A stretch of 64,000 nt of DNA, from positions 4,085,001 through 4,149,000 of the forward strand of contig NZ_CP147518.1 of the NCBI RefSeq assembly GCF_037201965.1, written 5' to 3'. Source of the DNA: Spirosoma sp. SC4-14. Lineage in GTDB: Bacteria; Bacteroidota; Bacteroidia; Cytophagales; Spirosomataceae. Below, piece by piece: positions 54,346 through 63,849 of the stretch (position 1 is the stretch's first letter; every line of letters begins with the position of its first letter). A model generated the notes under the pieces. That model searched no databases. It saw only the letters and a program-made list of their open reading frames with translations, and had not been told where the DNA came from. A program made the translations under genes and the position numbers.

Positions 54346-55809
54346 ATGAATACCACCCTTGCGTTAGTGATCCTGATTGCTTATTTCGGGATGTTGATTG
54401 CCGTTTCATTCTACACCGCCCGAGGAGCCGACACTAACATGTTTTTTACTGCTAACCGGCAGTCTCCATGGTGGTTAGTGGCGTTCGGAATGATTGGCAC
54501 CTCGCTGTCGGGGGTCACCTTTATCTCGGTTCCTGGCGCTGTCGGCAAAATTGGCTTTTCCTATTTCCAGGTCGTTCTGGGGTATATTATCGGCTATATT
54601 GTTATCGGTACAGTGCTGATGCCTCTTTATTATCGGCTGAATCTGATTTCGATATATGGCTATCTGGAAAAACGATTCGGGTTCTGGTCGTACAAGGCCG
54701 GTTCCGCTTTTTTTTTACTGTCCAGAACAGTGGGCTCGGCCGTTCGGCTTTATGTGGCTGCCGAAGTACTCCAGATTGCCTTATTCGGTTCGCTGGGTGT
54801 TCCTTTCGAAGTATCAGTCCTGATTACGATTGCACTGATCTGGATTTATACCTTTAAAGGGGGTGTTAAAACAATTATCGTTACCGATACGCTTCAGACG
54901 GTATTTCTGGTCACGGCCGTCATTCTTACCATTATCCTGATCTCAAAAGAACTTGGGCTCTCGTTTGGCGACATGGTACAAACCGTGAAAAGCAGTCCGA
55001 TGTCGCAGATTTTTTATTGGGACGGCAACGATCCGAAAAATTTTTACAAGCAGTTTATTTCGGGTGCTTTTATCGCGATTGTGATGACTGGGCTGGATCA
55101 GGACCTGATGCAAAAAAACCTGACCTGCAAAAACATCGGCGAAGCGCAGAAAAATATGTTCTGGTTTACCTTCACAATGGTGATTGTGAACTTACTGTTC
55201 CTGAGCCTGGGCGTTCTGCTTTATCAGTTTGCTCAAAAAGAAGGCATCACAATTCCCGACCGCACCGACGATCTCTATCCTACGCTTGCTCTGAATCGTT
55301 TGGGACTGGTGGTTGGCATCACTTTTTTGCTGGGCATCACGGCGGCTACCTATGCCAGCGCCGACTCGGCCTTAACAGCGTTAACCACTGCTTTCTGTGT
55401 CGATTTTATGAATGTAGAGAAACGGCCCGAAGCCGAGCGTTCGCGTATTAAACAGATTGTACACATTGGTTTTTCGCTGCTGTTTTATGTGGTAATTATT
55501 ATTTTCCAGAAACTCAATAGCAAGGAGGTCATTACGGCCGTATTCGATATTGCCGGGTACACCTACGGCCCTCTGCTGGGTTTGTTTGCTTTCGGCATCT
55601 TCAATAAACGACCCGTTGTCGACTGGTTCGTACCGTTTATTTGTGTAGCTTCGCCTATCCTGACCTACATCGTTAACGAAAACTCGGCAGACTGGTTTGG
55701 CGGCTATAAATTTGGATTTGAACGGCTACTGCTCAATGGATTCATTACGTTCCTGGGTTTGTGGGCCGTTTCCAAACCCATAAAGAAAACGGAACCAGTA
55801 GCCGTTTAA
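54346..55809 (+). CDS. Sodium:solute symporter (SSS family)
   Basis: 487 residues with about 13 hydrophobic segments. Typical SSS text: FFTANRQSPWWLVAFGMIGT, SLSGVTFISVPGAVGKIGFS, and GITAATYASADSALTALTTA near the sodium site. It imports an unknown solute with sodium; substrates in this family range from sugars to carboxylates. The stop lies 17 bases before the TlpA-like gene, so the two are probably co-transcribed. Confidence 0.93.
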   Translation: MNTTLALVILIAYFGMLIAVSFYTARGADTNMFFTANRQSPWWLVAFGMIGTSLSGVTFISVPGAVGKIGFSYFQVVLGYIIGYIVIGTVLMPLYYRLNLISIYGYLEKRFGFWSYKAGSAFFLLSRTVGSAVRLYVAAEVLQIALFGSLGVPFEVSVLITIALIWIYTFKGGVKTIIVTDTLQTVFLVTAVILTIILISKELGLSFGDMVQTVKSSPMSQIFYWDGNDPKNFYKQFISGAFIAIVMTGLDQDLMQKNLTCKNIGEAQKNMFWFTFTMVIVNLLFLSLGVLLYQFAQKEGITIPDRTDDLYPTLALNRLGLVVGITFLLGITAATYASADSALTALTTAFCVDFMNVEKRPEAERSRIKQIVHIGFSLLFYVVIIIFQKLNSKEVITAVFDIAGYTYGPLLGLFAFGIFNKRPVVDWFVPFICVASPILTYIVNENSADWFGGYKFGFERLLLNGFITFLGLWAVSKPIKKTEPVAV

Positions 55810-55826
55810 CTCTAGTGAATTACGTT

Positions 55827-57722
55827 ATGAAATTGCTCCTGGCTCTCCTTCTTTTATTAACGGGTATTCATTTTTCAACAGAAGCCCAATTTCGCTTTTT
55901 GCCCGAAAAACCTCAGGTCGGACAAACCGTTTCGTTCACCTATACACCGCAGGGCACGCCACTCGCAACCGACAGCACCGTTGAAGGGCGTTATGTGCAT
56001 TACGGCACGCCAACCACCATGCACCTCAGTCGCCCAACCACAGCTACGGTCGTTCGGCAGGGAAACGCGTTTGTTGGCCAGATTTATATTCCAACCAAGA
56101 ATGTGATGGGTACCATGCTGGCTTTCCGAAACAGCAAACAGCCAACCCACACCGATCTGAATAAAGGAACGCTGTACATTATTCCGGTTTACGATGCCGA
56201 TGGACAAACCGTTCCACATGCCATTGCCGGACAGGCTTCGGTGTTCACCCGCAGTCAGTTTCTTTACGAACTGGGCAGTCGACCCGACCCCAACTACGTG
56301 GTTTTACTATACAATCAGGAGCTTCAGCAAAATCCGTCGTTGTATCCCATGTACTGGTCCGATTACCTGGCAGCCCAGATCAAGCAAAAAAAGCCTGGCT
56401 ATGGGCCAAAAGTAAAATCGGGTATTGAAACGTATCTGGCTTTTCAGCCCTCGCCTACGGCCGAAGAGCTGATGGCAGGTGCGCGGCTCTACGAAAGCAT
56501 AGGCGATTTTCCGAAAGCCAATGCCCTGCGCGAACGCATGAAAACGCTCGAACCAACCGGATCGCTGGTCCAGAAAGATCGGGCAACGGCTATCCGCAAT
56601 GAATCGAACTGGGGACGTAAAAAATTGGCCTATCAGGCATACCAAAAAGAGTTCCCGAACTCATCTTATCTCCCAGCGCTAACGGTTATGATGACCGATG
56701 GCTATTTCAAAAATAACGATATTCAGGAACTGGTACGTTTTGTTGAGCAACAGCCCACTACGCATACGGATGTACTGATGCTCAATACCATTGCGTTTCA
56801 ACTGGCCGACGAACGCCGGTCGCTGCCCGAAGCCGAACAATTGACAAAACGGGCGATGACTATTTTAAAGACCCAGCCCAAACCAGCTAACGTAACGGGC
56901 AACTGGGAGATCGAAAAACAGCATCGGCAACGCCAGTTGATGAACACCCTTGCACGGTCGCTCGAACAACAGGGCAGATATGCCGAAGCTTATACCGTTT
57001 ATCAGGACGTTATTCTGCCCGACGACATCGAAAATAGCGATCCACGCACCAACGAACGCTATTTCCTGTGCGCCATTGCGGCCAACCACGCCACCGATGC
57101 ACAGCCTGTAACTGAATCGGCTATTCAGACTGGCCGGGCAACAACCCGGCTAAAAACCGTTTTTCATGACTGGTATGCTAAATTACCTGGCAATACGCCA
57201 GCGAAAGCCGATGCTTACCTGGCCGATCTGGAAGCTGATCTACGAGCCGACCAGCGCGATGAGCTGGCGCAAATCCTGATCAACGAACCGGCACCCACCT
57301 TCTCCATGACGGATTTGAATGGTCATACCATTTCGTCGGCTTCGCTTCGCGGCAAAGTCGTTGTGCTCGACTTCTGGGCTACCTGGTGTGGCCCCTGCAT
57401 TGCTTCTTTTCCGGCCATGCAACAGGCTCAGACGCGTTTCCAGAACGACCCTAACGTCAAATTCCTCTTCGTCAATACCCGCGAAGGTGGCCCTATTCAA
57501 CGTGTTCATTCGTTCATGAACAAGCACTCATATAATTTCACGGTTCCGGTAGATGGTAGTCAACGTGTGTCAAAAGCCTACAAGGTGCTCGGAATTCCAA
57601 CAAAAGTGGTGATCGATCCTAAAGGGCGTGTACGCTATCGTCAGATTGGCTATTCGGGCAACCCGGAAGCTACTGTTAATGAGCTAACACTCGTTGTAGA
57701 AATGCTGAAGGAAGAGAAATAA
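55827..57722 (+). CDS. TlpA-like thioredoxin-fold protein with long N-terminal region
   Basis: 631 residues from ATG 55827 (MKLLLALLLLLTGIHFSTEA, signal peptide); an upstream ATG at 55761 would overlap the symporter. The first 200 residues are beta-rich, about 220-480 look TPR-like, and the last 150 form a TlpA/redoxin domain with LDFWATWCGPCIASFPAMQQ (the CGPC pair near residue 520) and LGIPTKVVIDPKGRVRY. A periplasmic thiol-disulfide reductase or holdase; the substrate is unknown. Confidence 0.92.
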   Translation: MKLLLALLLLLTGIHFSTEAQFRFLPEKPQVGQTVSFTYTPQGTPLATDSTVEGRYVHYGTPTTMHLSRPTTATVVRQGNAFVGQIYIPTKNVMGTMLAFRNSKQPTHTDLNKGTLYIIPVYDADGQTVPHAIAGQASVFTRSQFLYELGSRPDPNYVVLLYNQELQQNPSLYPMYWSDYLAAQIKQKKPGYGPKVKSGIETYLAFQPSPTAEELMAGARLYESIGDFPKANALRERMKTLEPTGSLVQKDRATAIRNESNWGRKKLAYQAYQKEFPNSSYLPALTVMMTDGYFKNNDIQELVRFVEQQPTTHTDVLMLNTIAFQLADERRSLPEAEQLTKRAMTILKTQPKPANVTGNWEIEKQHRQRQLMNTLARSLEQQGRYAEAYTVYQDVILPDDIENSDPRTNERYFLCAIAANHATDAQPVTESAIQTGRATTRLKTVFHDWYAKLPGNTPAKADAYLADLEADLRADQRDELAQILINEPAPTFSMTDLNGHTISSASLRGKVVVLDFWATWCGPCIASFPAMQQAQTRFQNDPNVKFLFVNTREGGPIQRVHSFMNKHSYNFTVPVDGSQRVSKAYKVLGIPTKVVIDPKGRVRYRQIGYSGNPEATVNELTLVVEMLKEEK

Positions 57723-57769
57723 GTATGTGCTACCAGGATCTGTACCCCACCCGTTCTTAAGCATTCATT

Positions 57770-58129
57770 ATGGCAGATGAACGACCAATCATAATCAGCG
57801 CCCAGAACGCCGAACACTACAACTGGGGCAATCAGTGCGATGGCTGGCATTTAATTAAATCCGATTCTCTGAGTATCATTCAGGAGCGAATGCTCCCTGG
57901 CACATCAGAAATAAAACATTATCACCAGCAAGCACGGCAGTTTTTCTTCGTGCTTTCCGGAGAAGCAACAATGGAGATTGGAAATGAGAAAGTCGTCCTG
58001 AAAACCCATGAAGGCATCGAGATTCCACCACGGGTAGCTCACCAGATGCGCAACGACTCGGCAGCCGATGTACTATTTATCGTAACATCAACCCCTAAAA
58101 GTCATGGCGACCGGATTGTTGTCGGATAA
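57770..58129 (+). CDS. Small cupin domain protein
   Basis: 119 residues, a single cupin barrel: GTSEIKHYHQQARQFFFVLS (HxH and Glu-like metal positions) and IEIPPRVAHQMRNDS. Function open; such proteins bind sugars or metals or act as isomerases. Forty-seven bases after the TlpA-like gene. Confidence 0.88.
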   Translation: MADERPIIISAQNAEHYNWGNQCDGWHLIKSDSLSIIQERMLPGTSEIKHYHQQARQFFFVLSGEATMEIGNEKVVLKTHEGIEIPPRVAHQMRNDSAADVLFIVTSTPKSHGDRIVVG

Positions 58130-58221
58130 CTCTCCCGGACTCAGGAAGCTCCCCTGGTGTTGAAGCGTCATAAAATCCAGCTAACGTTGCTACTATATCC
58201 ACGATTAATTCATATTCATCG

Positions 58222-58722
58222 ATGACCATCCGTCTCGCTACCATTACCGATTTGCCCGCACTGCTAAACCTTGTGAAACGGGTGGTCCCCTTGATGCACC
58301 AATCCGGAAATTTTCAGTGGGATACTCAGTATCCGAATGAAACGGTGTTTAGTCAGGATATTGCCAAAGCACAACTGTGGGTTGCCGACATCGACGGGCA
58401 CCTGGCGGGTGTAGCGGCAATGACCGAAGACCAGGAGCCCGAATATGCTCAGGTTGGCTTCGATCTGAATCAGCGGGCTGTTGTTACCCACCGGTTGGCC
58501 GTCGATCCATCTTTTCAGGGCCGGGGAATTGCGGCTGCTTTATTAACTCAGGCCGAACAACTTGCGCGGGATCGCGGGGTTCAGTTTCTGCGGATCGATA
58601 CCAATTCCGAAAACCAGGTCACGCAGAAATTATTCCCTAAAATGGGCTATCAGTTTGCCGGAGAAATCACCCTCAGCTTTCGGCCAGGTCTACGGTTTCT
58701 GGCTTACGAAAAACAGCTATAA
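58222..58722 (+). CDS. GNAT-family N-acetyltransferase
   Basis: 166 residues. VTHRLAVDPSFQGRGIAAAL is the acetyl-CoA-binding motif A, and FLRIDTNSENQVTQKLFPKM motif B. NFQWDTQYPNETVF is typical of a Bacteroidota subgroup. Acceptor unknown. Confidence 0.9.
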   Translation: MTIRLATITDLPALLNLVKRVVPLMHQSGNFQWDTQYPNETVFSQDIAKAQLWVADIDGHLAGVAAMTEDQEPEYAQVGFDLNQRAVVTHRLAVDPSFQGRGIAAALLTQAEQLARDRGVQFLRIDTNSENQVTQKLFPKMGYQFAGEITLSFRPGLRFLAYEKQL

Positions 58723-58748
58723 ACGACTCCTCTGCGGCTACGTATGTC

Positions 58749-59642
58749 TTATCCCTGTCCTTCTTTTTTACTGGCCCGGTTGGCCTGCTTAATACTTTGC
58801 TCAATCATATCCCACTGTTCCGTCGTTACCTGTTCGAGGTGATTAAACTCTCCGGCAGCCAGCACTTCGCCCCCATCGATTGTTATGGTTTCGCCGGTAA
58901 TGTAGGCCGAATAATCGGACAATAAGTAAGCCGCCAGATTGGCCAGTTCGCCATGCTCTCCTACCCGTTTCAAGGGAATTCGACTGGTTGGGTCGATGAG
59001 TTTAGCCATAGGTTCTGGAAATAACCGATCCCAGGCACCTTTGGTCGGGAATGGACCGGGAGCAATGGCATTGAGACGGATACCGTATTTCCCCCACTCG
59101 GCGGCCAATGATTTCGTCATGATAAGTGCTCCGCCTTTAGCTACAGCCGATGGAACAACATAGCCCGATCCGGTGGTAGCATAGGTCGTGGAAATATTTA
59201 GCACAACGCCGGGGATTTTGTTCTCTATCCAGTATTTACCGATGGCCAGCGTAAAATAATACGTGCCCCGCAACACAATGTCGACAATGGTATCGAACGC
59301 CTTATACGACAACCGTTCGGTTGGACTGATGAAGTTACCCGCCGAATTATTCAGAAGCCCGTCGACTTTGCCAAACCGCTCAATTGTCTGACTGATTACG
59401 TTTTCAATTTCGGCCGGATTCCGAACATCGCACGGCACTGCCAGCACCTGTCCGCCAGTTTCGTTCATTAGTTCCTGAGCCGTTTCATCAATAACTGCCT
59501 GCCGACGGCTACAGATTGTAACGTTTGCTCCCAACTCCACTAAATAGCGGCTAATGGATTTACCAAGTCCTGTTCCTCCGCCGGTTACAATAATCGTTTT
59601 TCCCTGCATGGCTCCATCCCGGAGCATTCCTGTGGTGTTCAT
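58749..59642 (-). CDS. SDR-family 2,4-dienoyl-CoA reductase-like protein
   Basis: 297 residues from ATG 59642; the open reading upstream (SQSFNNSVIQSLP) is the translated repeat and is not used. Rossmann TIIVTGGGTGLGKSISRYLV, NNSAGNFISPTERLS, and VVPSAVAKGGALIMTKSLAA, where the common YxxxK is replaced by an SAVAK form, as in mitochondrial and peroxisomal dienoyl-CoA reductases. LNAIAPGPFPTKGAWDRLFP also fits that group. Paired with the isomerase gene upstream, it would help degrade unsaturated fatty acids. Confidence 0.85.
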   Translation of the reverse strand: MNTTGMLRDGAMQGKTIIVTGGGTGLGKSISRYLVELGANVTICSRRQAVIDETAQELMNETGGQVLAVPCDVRNPAEIENVISQTIERFGKVDGLLNNSAGNFISPTERLSYKAFDTIVDIVLRGTYYFTLAIGKYWIENKIPGVVLNISTTYATTGSGYVVPSAVAKGGALIMTKSLAAEWGKYGIRLNAIAPGPFPTKGAWDRLFPEPMAKLIDPTSRIPLKRVGEHGELANLAAYLLSDYSAYITGETITIDGGEVLAAGEFNHLEQVTTEQWDMIEQSIKQANRASKKEGQG

Positions 59643-59649
59643 GGGTAAT

Positions 59650-59708
59650 GATTGAATGACTGAATTGTTGAATGATTGGCTTGCGGACGGTAAGTCAATC
59701 ATTCAATC
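59650..59708. repeat. Inverted repeat between the reductase and isomerase genes
   Basis: Arms gattgaatgactgaa (59650-59664) and near-complement gtcaatcattcaatc (59694-59708), with attgttgaatgattgg inside the loop. It begins eight bases upstream of the reductase ATG on the reading strand and ends at the isomerase stop. Confidence 0.8.
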
Positions 59709-59711
59709 TTT

Positions 59712-60551
59712 TTAATAACCTCGATTTGCTTTTTTATTGAACTCGGCCTGACGCTTTTCCAGCGATGCCTGAATGGCCTCACCAAAATCGTCGGATTGTA
59801 GCTGAGATGAGTTCCAGACGGCTACGTACTGCAAGCCATCTTCAATGGATTTATTCAGGCTATAGTTCAGTACACGTTTAGCCCCCTGAACGGCGGTTGC
59901 CGGATTGCTGGCAATCTGATGAGCCAGCGCCTGAGCAGCTTCAAACAATTGATCGGGGGTGTCGTATACGTGATTGACCAGCCCCGTGCGTTCGGCAAAA
60001 GCTGCATCATAGTCTGCGCCCGTAAAGGCCATTTCACGCGTGATTCCCTGCCCAACAATCAGTGGCAGAAACTGCAATCCGCCCACATCGGGTGTGATGG
60101 CAAGCTTAGCCTCCCGCAAACTAAATTTTGCCTCGCGCGAACACAGGCGAATATCAGCAGCCGCAATCATGTTGAGTGCGCCCCCAATACACCAGCCATG
60201 AATAGCGGCAATAACAGGCTTTGGCGATTCGTGCATTTTCAGAAAACCAGACTGCATCTGCCGAATCTGTGCCATCAGATCGACTCGCTGGTGAGCAACC
60301 ACGGTTCCGGTTGTCATACTGGCCAGCCGGGGCATCATCTGCGGAATGTTCAGACCGTAGCTAAAATGGTCGCCACTGCCCCGAAACAGCACACATCGAA
60401 TATCGGGCATCTGATTAATTGCCTCCATCGCCCTGGGCAATTCCTCCCAAAACTCAGGGCCCATCGCATTGCCTTTGCCGGGCCCAAGCAACGTAACGGT
60501 CATAACACCGTCGGCTGCAACTAATGATAACGATTGATAGGTAGGGCTCAT
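59712..60551 (-). CDS. Enoyl-CoA hydratase/isomerase family protein, probably dienoyl-CoA isomerase-like
   Basis: 279 residues from ATG 60551 (MSPTYQSLSLVAADGVMTVT). Crotonase oxyanion loop HFSYGLNIPQM and KPVIAAIHGWCIGGALNMIA; the segment SLREAKLAITPDVGGLQFLP matches the dienoyl-CoA isomerase ECH1 style, with Glu147 and Asp155 in the positions of its catalytic Glu and Asp. The third acidic residue of ECH1 is Asn127 here. It pairs with the SDR downstream in unsaturated fatty acid oxidation. Confidence 0.84.
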   Translation of the reverse strand: MSPTYQSLSLVAADGVMTVTLLGPGKGNAMGPEFWEELPRAMEAINQMPDIRCVLFRGSGDHFSYGLNIPQMMPRLASMTTGTVVAHQRVDLMAQIRQMQSGFLKMHESPKPVIAAIHGWCIGGALNMIAAADIRLCSREAKFSLREAKLAITPDVGGLQFLPLIVGQGITREMAFTGADYDAAFAERTGLVNHVYDTPDQLFEAAQALAHQIASNPATAVQGAKRVLNYSLNKSIEDGLQYVAVWNSSQLQSDDFGEAIQASLEKRQAEFNKKANRGY

Positions 60552-60557
60552 AAAATA

Positions 60558-60705
60558 GTATGCATGCATACAGTTTTTGTAAAGGTAATATAATTTCTGG
60601 CTGCAATGCAACTTCTACTCCCATCCATCAACCTAAGGGATTTAAGAGCATCAAAAAATATATATTACATACAAATACTGAATTAACTAATTTATTTTAC
60701 ATACA
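60558..60705. promoter_or_regulatory. Putative operator region between the isomerase and padR genes
   Basis: The divergent intergenic region holds a perfect 14-base palindrome gtatgcatgcatac (60558-60571) and two direct copies of ttacataca (60665-60673 and 60697-60705). They resemble the palindromic or paired sites of PadR or similar regulators; no known site is matched. Confidence 0.4.
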
Positions 60706-60745
60706 TTTAGGGAGTTAATTGAACTATACACGATTGTCAGCGTCG

Positions 60746-61081
60746 ATGAAAGGGACAAATCTGGGTGAATTTGAGGAACTGGTACTCTTAACTATTGCGG
60801 CACTGGTCAACGATGCCTATAGCGTTGCCATCTGCGATGAACTGGAAAAACACACTGGACGGGCCGCCAAGCTGGGGGTTGTTCATGCCGTTTTGAATCG
60901 ACTGGAAGAAAAAGGGCTTGTAAAAAGCAGCCTTGGCGAAGCCACCAGTGCCCGTGGGGGCAAACGCAAACGCTTCTACGAAGTAACACATGCTGGTAAA
61001 GTTGGCTTATTGAAAGCCAAAGAAGTACGCGAATCGCTCTGGCGCGTTATTCCTGGTTTTAACCTTGGAGGCTCTATATGA
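60746..61081 (+). CDS. PadR-family transcriptional regulator
   Basis: 111 residues from ATG 60746 (MKGTNLGEFEELVLLTIAAL). Winged helix of the PadR type: VHAVLNRLEEKGLVKSSLGE, RGGKRKRFYEVTHAGKVGLL. No effector domain. Its stop overlaps the ATG of the permease gene by four bases (ATGA), so the two are coupled, and it likely controls that operon. Confidence 0.92.
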   Translation: MKGTNLGEFEELVLLTIAALVNDAYSVAICDELEKHTGRAAKLGVVHAVLNRLEEKGLVKSSLGEATSARGGKRKRFYEVTHAGKVGLLKAKEVRESLWRVIPGFNLGGSI

Positions 61082-63711
61082 AAACGACAGACAACAAACC
61101 GTTAGAGCCGCCGATGTGGGCAAAACGCCTGCTGAGCTGGTACTGCCGCCCCGACCTGCTCGAAGACCTTCAGGGCGACCTGAACGAATACTTCGAACGA
61201 AACCTAATGAGCAAAGGTGCTCACCGCGCACGACTCATCTACGCGCTCGATGTATTGAAGTTTTTCAGGCTCTACACCATCCGTAAACCCGACTTTATCA
61301 ATCTTTTCATTCACTGGATTATGCTTGGCAGCTACCTCAAAACCTCCCGGCGGAGCCTCGTCCGCAACAAACTGTTTTCGTTCATCAACATCTTCGGTCT
61401 GGCAGTGAGTATGTCGGTTGGGCTGCTGGTTATTTCGTTTATCAACGACCTGCTCTCTTTTGATAACTTTCAGAAGAAAAAAGACCGCATTTACCGGGTT
61501 ATTAGCACATTTCAAACACCCGAACAGCCTCAAGTGGATCTGGCATCGACATCGATAAAAGTGGGTCAGATCATTCGGAAAACCGTTGCGGGCGTCGAAG
61601 ATGTCACAATTCTTCGAAACGGGTTTGGCGGCAATGCCACGGTTGGCGAAAAAACCATTCCTTTCGATGCGTTATGGGCAGATGCGTCTTTCTTCAACGT
61701 CTTTACGTTTCCGCTCCTGGAAGGCGATTCGGCAACAGCGCTGAAAGATCCCTATTCACTGGTATTGACTGAAAAAATGGCCAAAAAGCTATTCGGCGAT
61801 GTCGATCCATTGGGCAAAACAGTCCATATCGACACCCTTGACTATACAGTAACGGGCCTTGCCAAAGACGTTCCTCATTTGTCGCACCTGCGGTTCGAAG
61901 CACTGGTATCGTTTGCCACCGCCGACATTCATCTGGCCCGCAATGACCCTAATTTTTACGGATGGGATAACATCTGGCAAAATTACGTCTATATCTCCCT
62001 ACCCAAACAGGGAGATATTACCCCTGTGCAAACTACACTCGCCACACTGAATAAGCAGGAAAATGCTGCATTTAAACATAAGAGTTTTACGGTATCACTT
62101 CAGCCGTTCGATGAAATTGCTCTAGGTCGTAGGCTCCAAAATGCCATCGGCCCTACCATGATTCCTCTGGTTGTCTGGATACTGGTCGGTCTGGCTTTTG
62201 TGATTATGCTATCGGCCTGTTTCAACTACACAAATCTGTCCATTGCCCGTTCCCTTCGGCGTTCCCGCGAAGTGGGTATTCGGAAGGTAATTGGTGCCCT
62301 AAAAATGCACGTACTAGGCCAGTTCATGACCGAATCTGTCCTTATTGCGCTGCTTGCACTGGTATTCTCGTTCGGATTGTTTCTGTTCCTGCGCACACAG
62401 TTTCTGGGTCTCGATCAATTTGTCAGTAACCTGGTTTCGCTCAATTTATCGTTCCGGGTTGTTCTTTATTTCGTAACACTGGCCATTGTGGTCGGACTGG
62501 TTGCGGGGTTCTTACCCGCCATCTTCTTCGCCCGTATCAATCCAATCCAGGTCATTAAAGACGTATCCGTTCTGAGAGTGTTCCGGCGCGTGACGATGCG
62601 TAAGGTACTGATTGTTGTGCAGTATACGATTTCTCTGATCTTCATCACGACTACCATCATTGGCTACTCGCAGTACCGCAGTTTTCTTACCTTCGATTTA
62701 GGTTTCAGTACCGAAAACATTTTAAATATTAAGCTTCTGGGTAATAAGGGCGATGTGTTGGCCAAAGAACTCGCCAGTATACCCACTGTCAGTGAAGTAG
62801 CCAAATCGCAAATGGTCACCAGTTTAGGGAGCGTAGGTGGTACAACCATAAAATACAAAAACCCGCAGGACTCGGCGCTGGTGTGGCTCAACATGGTAGA
62901 CGAGCATTATTTACCCATTCATAAACACAAGCTACTGGCCGGAAAAAACTTCAGTCTACGACCAAAGCATGGCGAGGAAAGCGAAATTATTGTGAATGAG
63001 CAGGTGCTGAAGCGCTTCAACATTGCCCACCGAAACCCACAGAAAGCGCTGGGCGAAATCATTACCGTCGATGGTAAAAAGCTGGCTATTGTCGGCGTAC
63101 TGAAAGATTTTCATTACGAAACGATCCAGAGCCAAATCAAACCCGTTATGTTTCGGTACTCGGCCGATCCGGGTGGCTATCTGAATATTAAAATTAGCTC
63201 GACCGATTTGCCTGTAACGATGGCACAGATAGAAAAGGTCTGGAATAAAATCGACAAGGTTCACCCGATGGAAGCCAAATTCTACGACGATCAGATTGAG
63301 GAAGCCTACCGTCAGTTTTCGGTAATGCTGAAAGTGATTGGTTTCATTGCTTTTCTGGCTATTTGTATTGCCTCGTTGGGTCTGTTCGGTATGGTTGTGT
63401 TCACGACCGAAACGAAACTGAAGGAAATTAGTATTCGTAAAGTTCTGGGAGCCAGCGAAGAAAATTTAGTATTCACCTTAAGCAAAGGCTTATTGGGGTT
63501 ACTGGCGGTGTCGGCTTTAGCTGCGTTACCGATCACCTACTTGTTTTTCGACAACGTAGTGCTCACAAATTTTGCTTACCACCAGCCCATTGGCCTTAGC
63601 GACTTGCTGATTGGCAGTCTGCTTGTTGCGCTTATTGCCATGCTACTGATCGGCTCGCAAACCCTGAAAGCAGCCCGCATCAATCCGGCGAATGTACTGA
63701 AGAGTGAATGA
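61078..63711 (+). CDS. FtsX/MacB-type ABC permease with permease-prefix domain
   Basis: 877 residues. An N-terminal prefix helix pair (AKRLLSWYCRPDLLEDLQGD, LNEYFERNLMSKG) typical of PadR-linked orphan permeases, then two FtsX modules with MacB-like periplasmic domains: NIFGLAVSMSVGLLVISFIN, SIARSLRRSREVGIRKVIGA, and KEISIRKVLGASEENLVFTL with about eight membrane segments. No ATPase gene is adjacent, so it either borrows one or acts otherwise. Coupled to padR by the ATGA overlap. Confidence 0.9.
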   Translation: MKTTDNKPLEPPMWAKRLLSWYCRPDLLEDLQGDLNEYFERNLMSKGAHRARLIYALDVLKFFRLYTIRKPDFINLFIHWIMLGSYLKTSRRSLVRNKLFSFINIFGLAVSMSVGLLVISFINDLLSFDNFQKKKDRIYRVISTFQTPEQPQVDLASTSIKVGQIIRKTVAGVEDVTILRNGFGGNATVGEKTIPFDALWADASFFNVFTFPLLEGDSATALKDPYSLVLTEKMAKKLFGDVDPLGKTVHIDTLDYTVTGLAKDVPHLSHLRFEALVSFATADIHLARNDPNFYGWDNIWQNYVYISLPKQGDITPVQTTLATLNKQENAAFKHKSFTVSLQPFDEIALGRRLQNAIGPTMIPLVVWILVGLAFVIMLSACFNYTNLSIARSLRRSREVGIRKVIGALKMHVLGQFMTESVLIALLALVFSFGLFLFLRTQFLGLDQFVSNLVSLNLSFRVVLYFVTLAIVVGLVAGFLPAIFFARINPIQVIKDVSVLRVFRRVTMRKVLIVVQYTISLIFITTTIIGYSQYRSFLTFDLGFSTENILNIKLLGNKGDVLAKELASIPTVSEVAKSQMVTSLGSVGGTTIKYKNPQDSALVWLNMVDEHYLPIHKHKLLAGKNFSLRPKHGEESEIIVNEQVLKRFNIAHRNPQKALGEIITVDGKKLAIVGVLKDFHYETIQSQIKPVMFRYSADPGGYLNIKISSTDLPVTMAQIEKVWNKIDKVHPMEAKFYDDQIEEAYRQFSVMLKVIGFIAFLAICIASLGLFGMVVFTTETKLKEISIRKVLGASEENLVFTLSKGLLGLLAVSALAALPITYLFFDNVVLTNFAYHQPIGLSDLLIGSLLVALIAMLLIGSQTLKAARINPANVLKSE

Positions 63712-63714
63712 GAG

Positions 63715-63774
63715 ATTGGTCAGTTGTTATTAGTTAAATTACGAATGGCAACTAACTACTGACAACTGACCAAT
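63715..63774. repeat. Inverted repeat after the permease gene
   Basis: Arms attggtcagttgttattagt (63715-63734, plus ta) and taactactgacaactgaccaat-type (63753-63774) match at most positions. Possible terminator without a T-run. Confidence 0.78.
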
Positions 63775-63849
63775 GACTACCCACCCGGAATGATTGTGAT
63801 GGATAAATGGTTGATGCTATATGCGTAAGCAACCCTACTCCATACAACT

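Noticed and set aside
59643..59702. N-terminal extension of the SDR protein from 59702
   Set aside because: The extra 20 residues are the translated inverted repeat; the Rossmann start fits ATG 59642.
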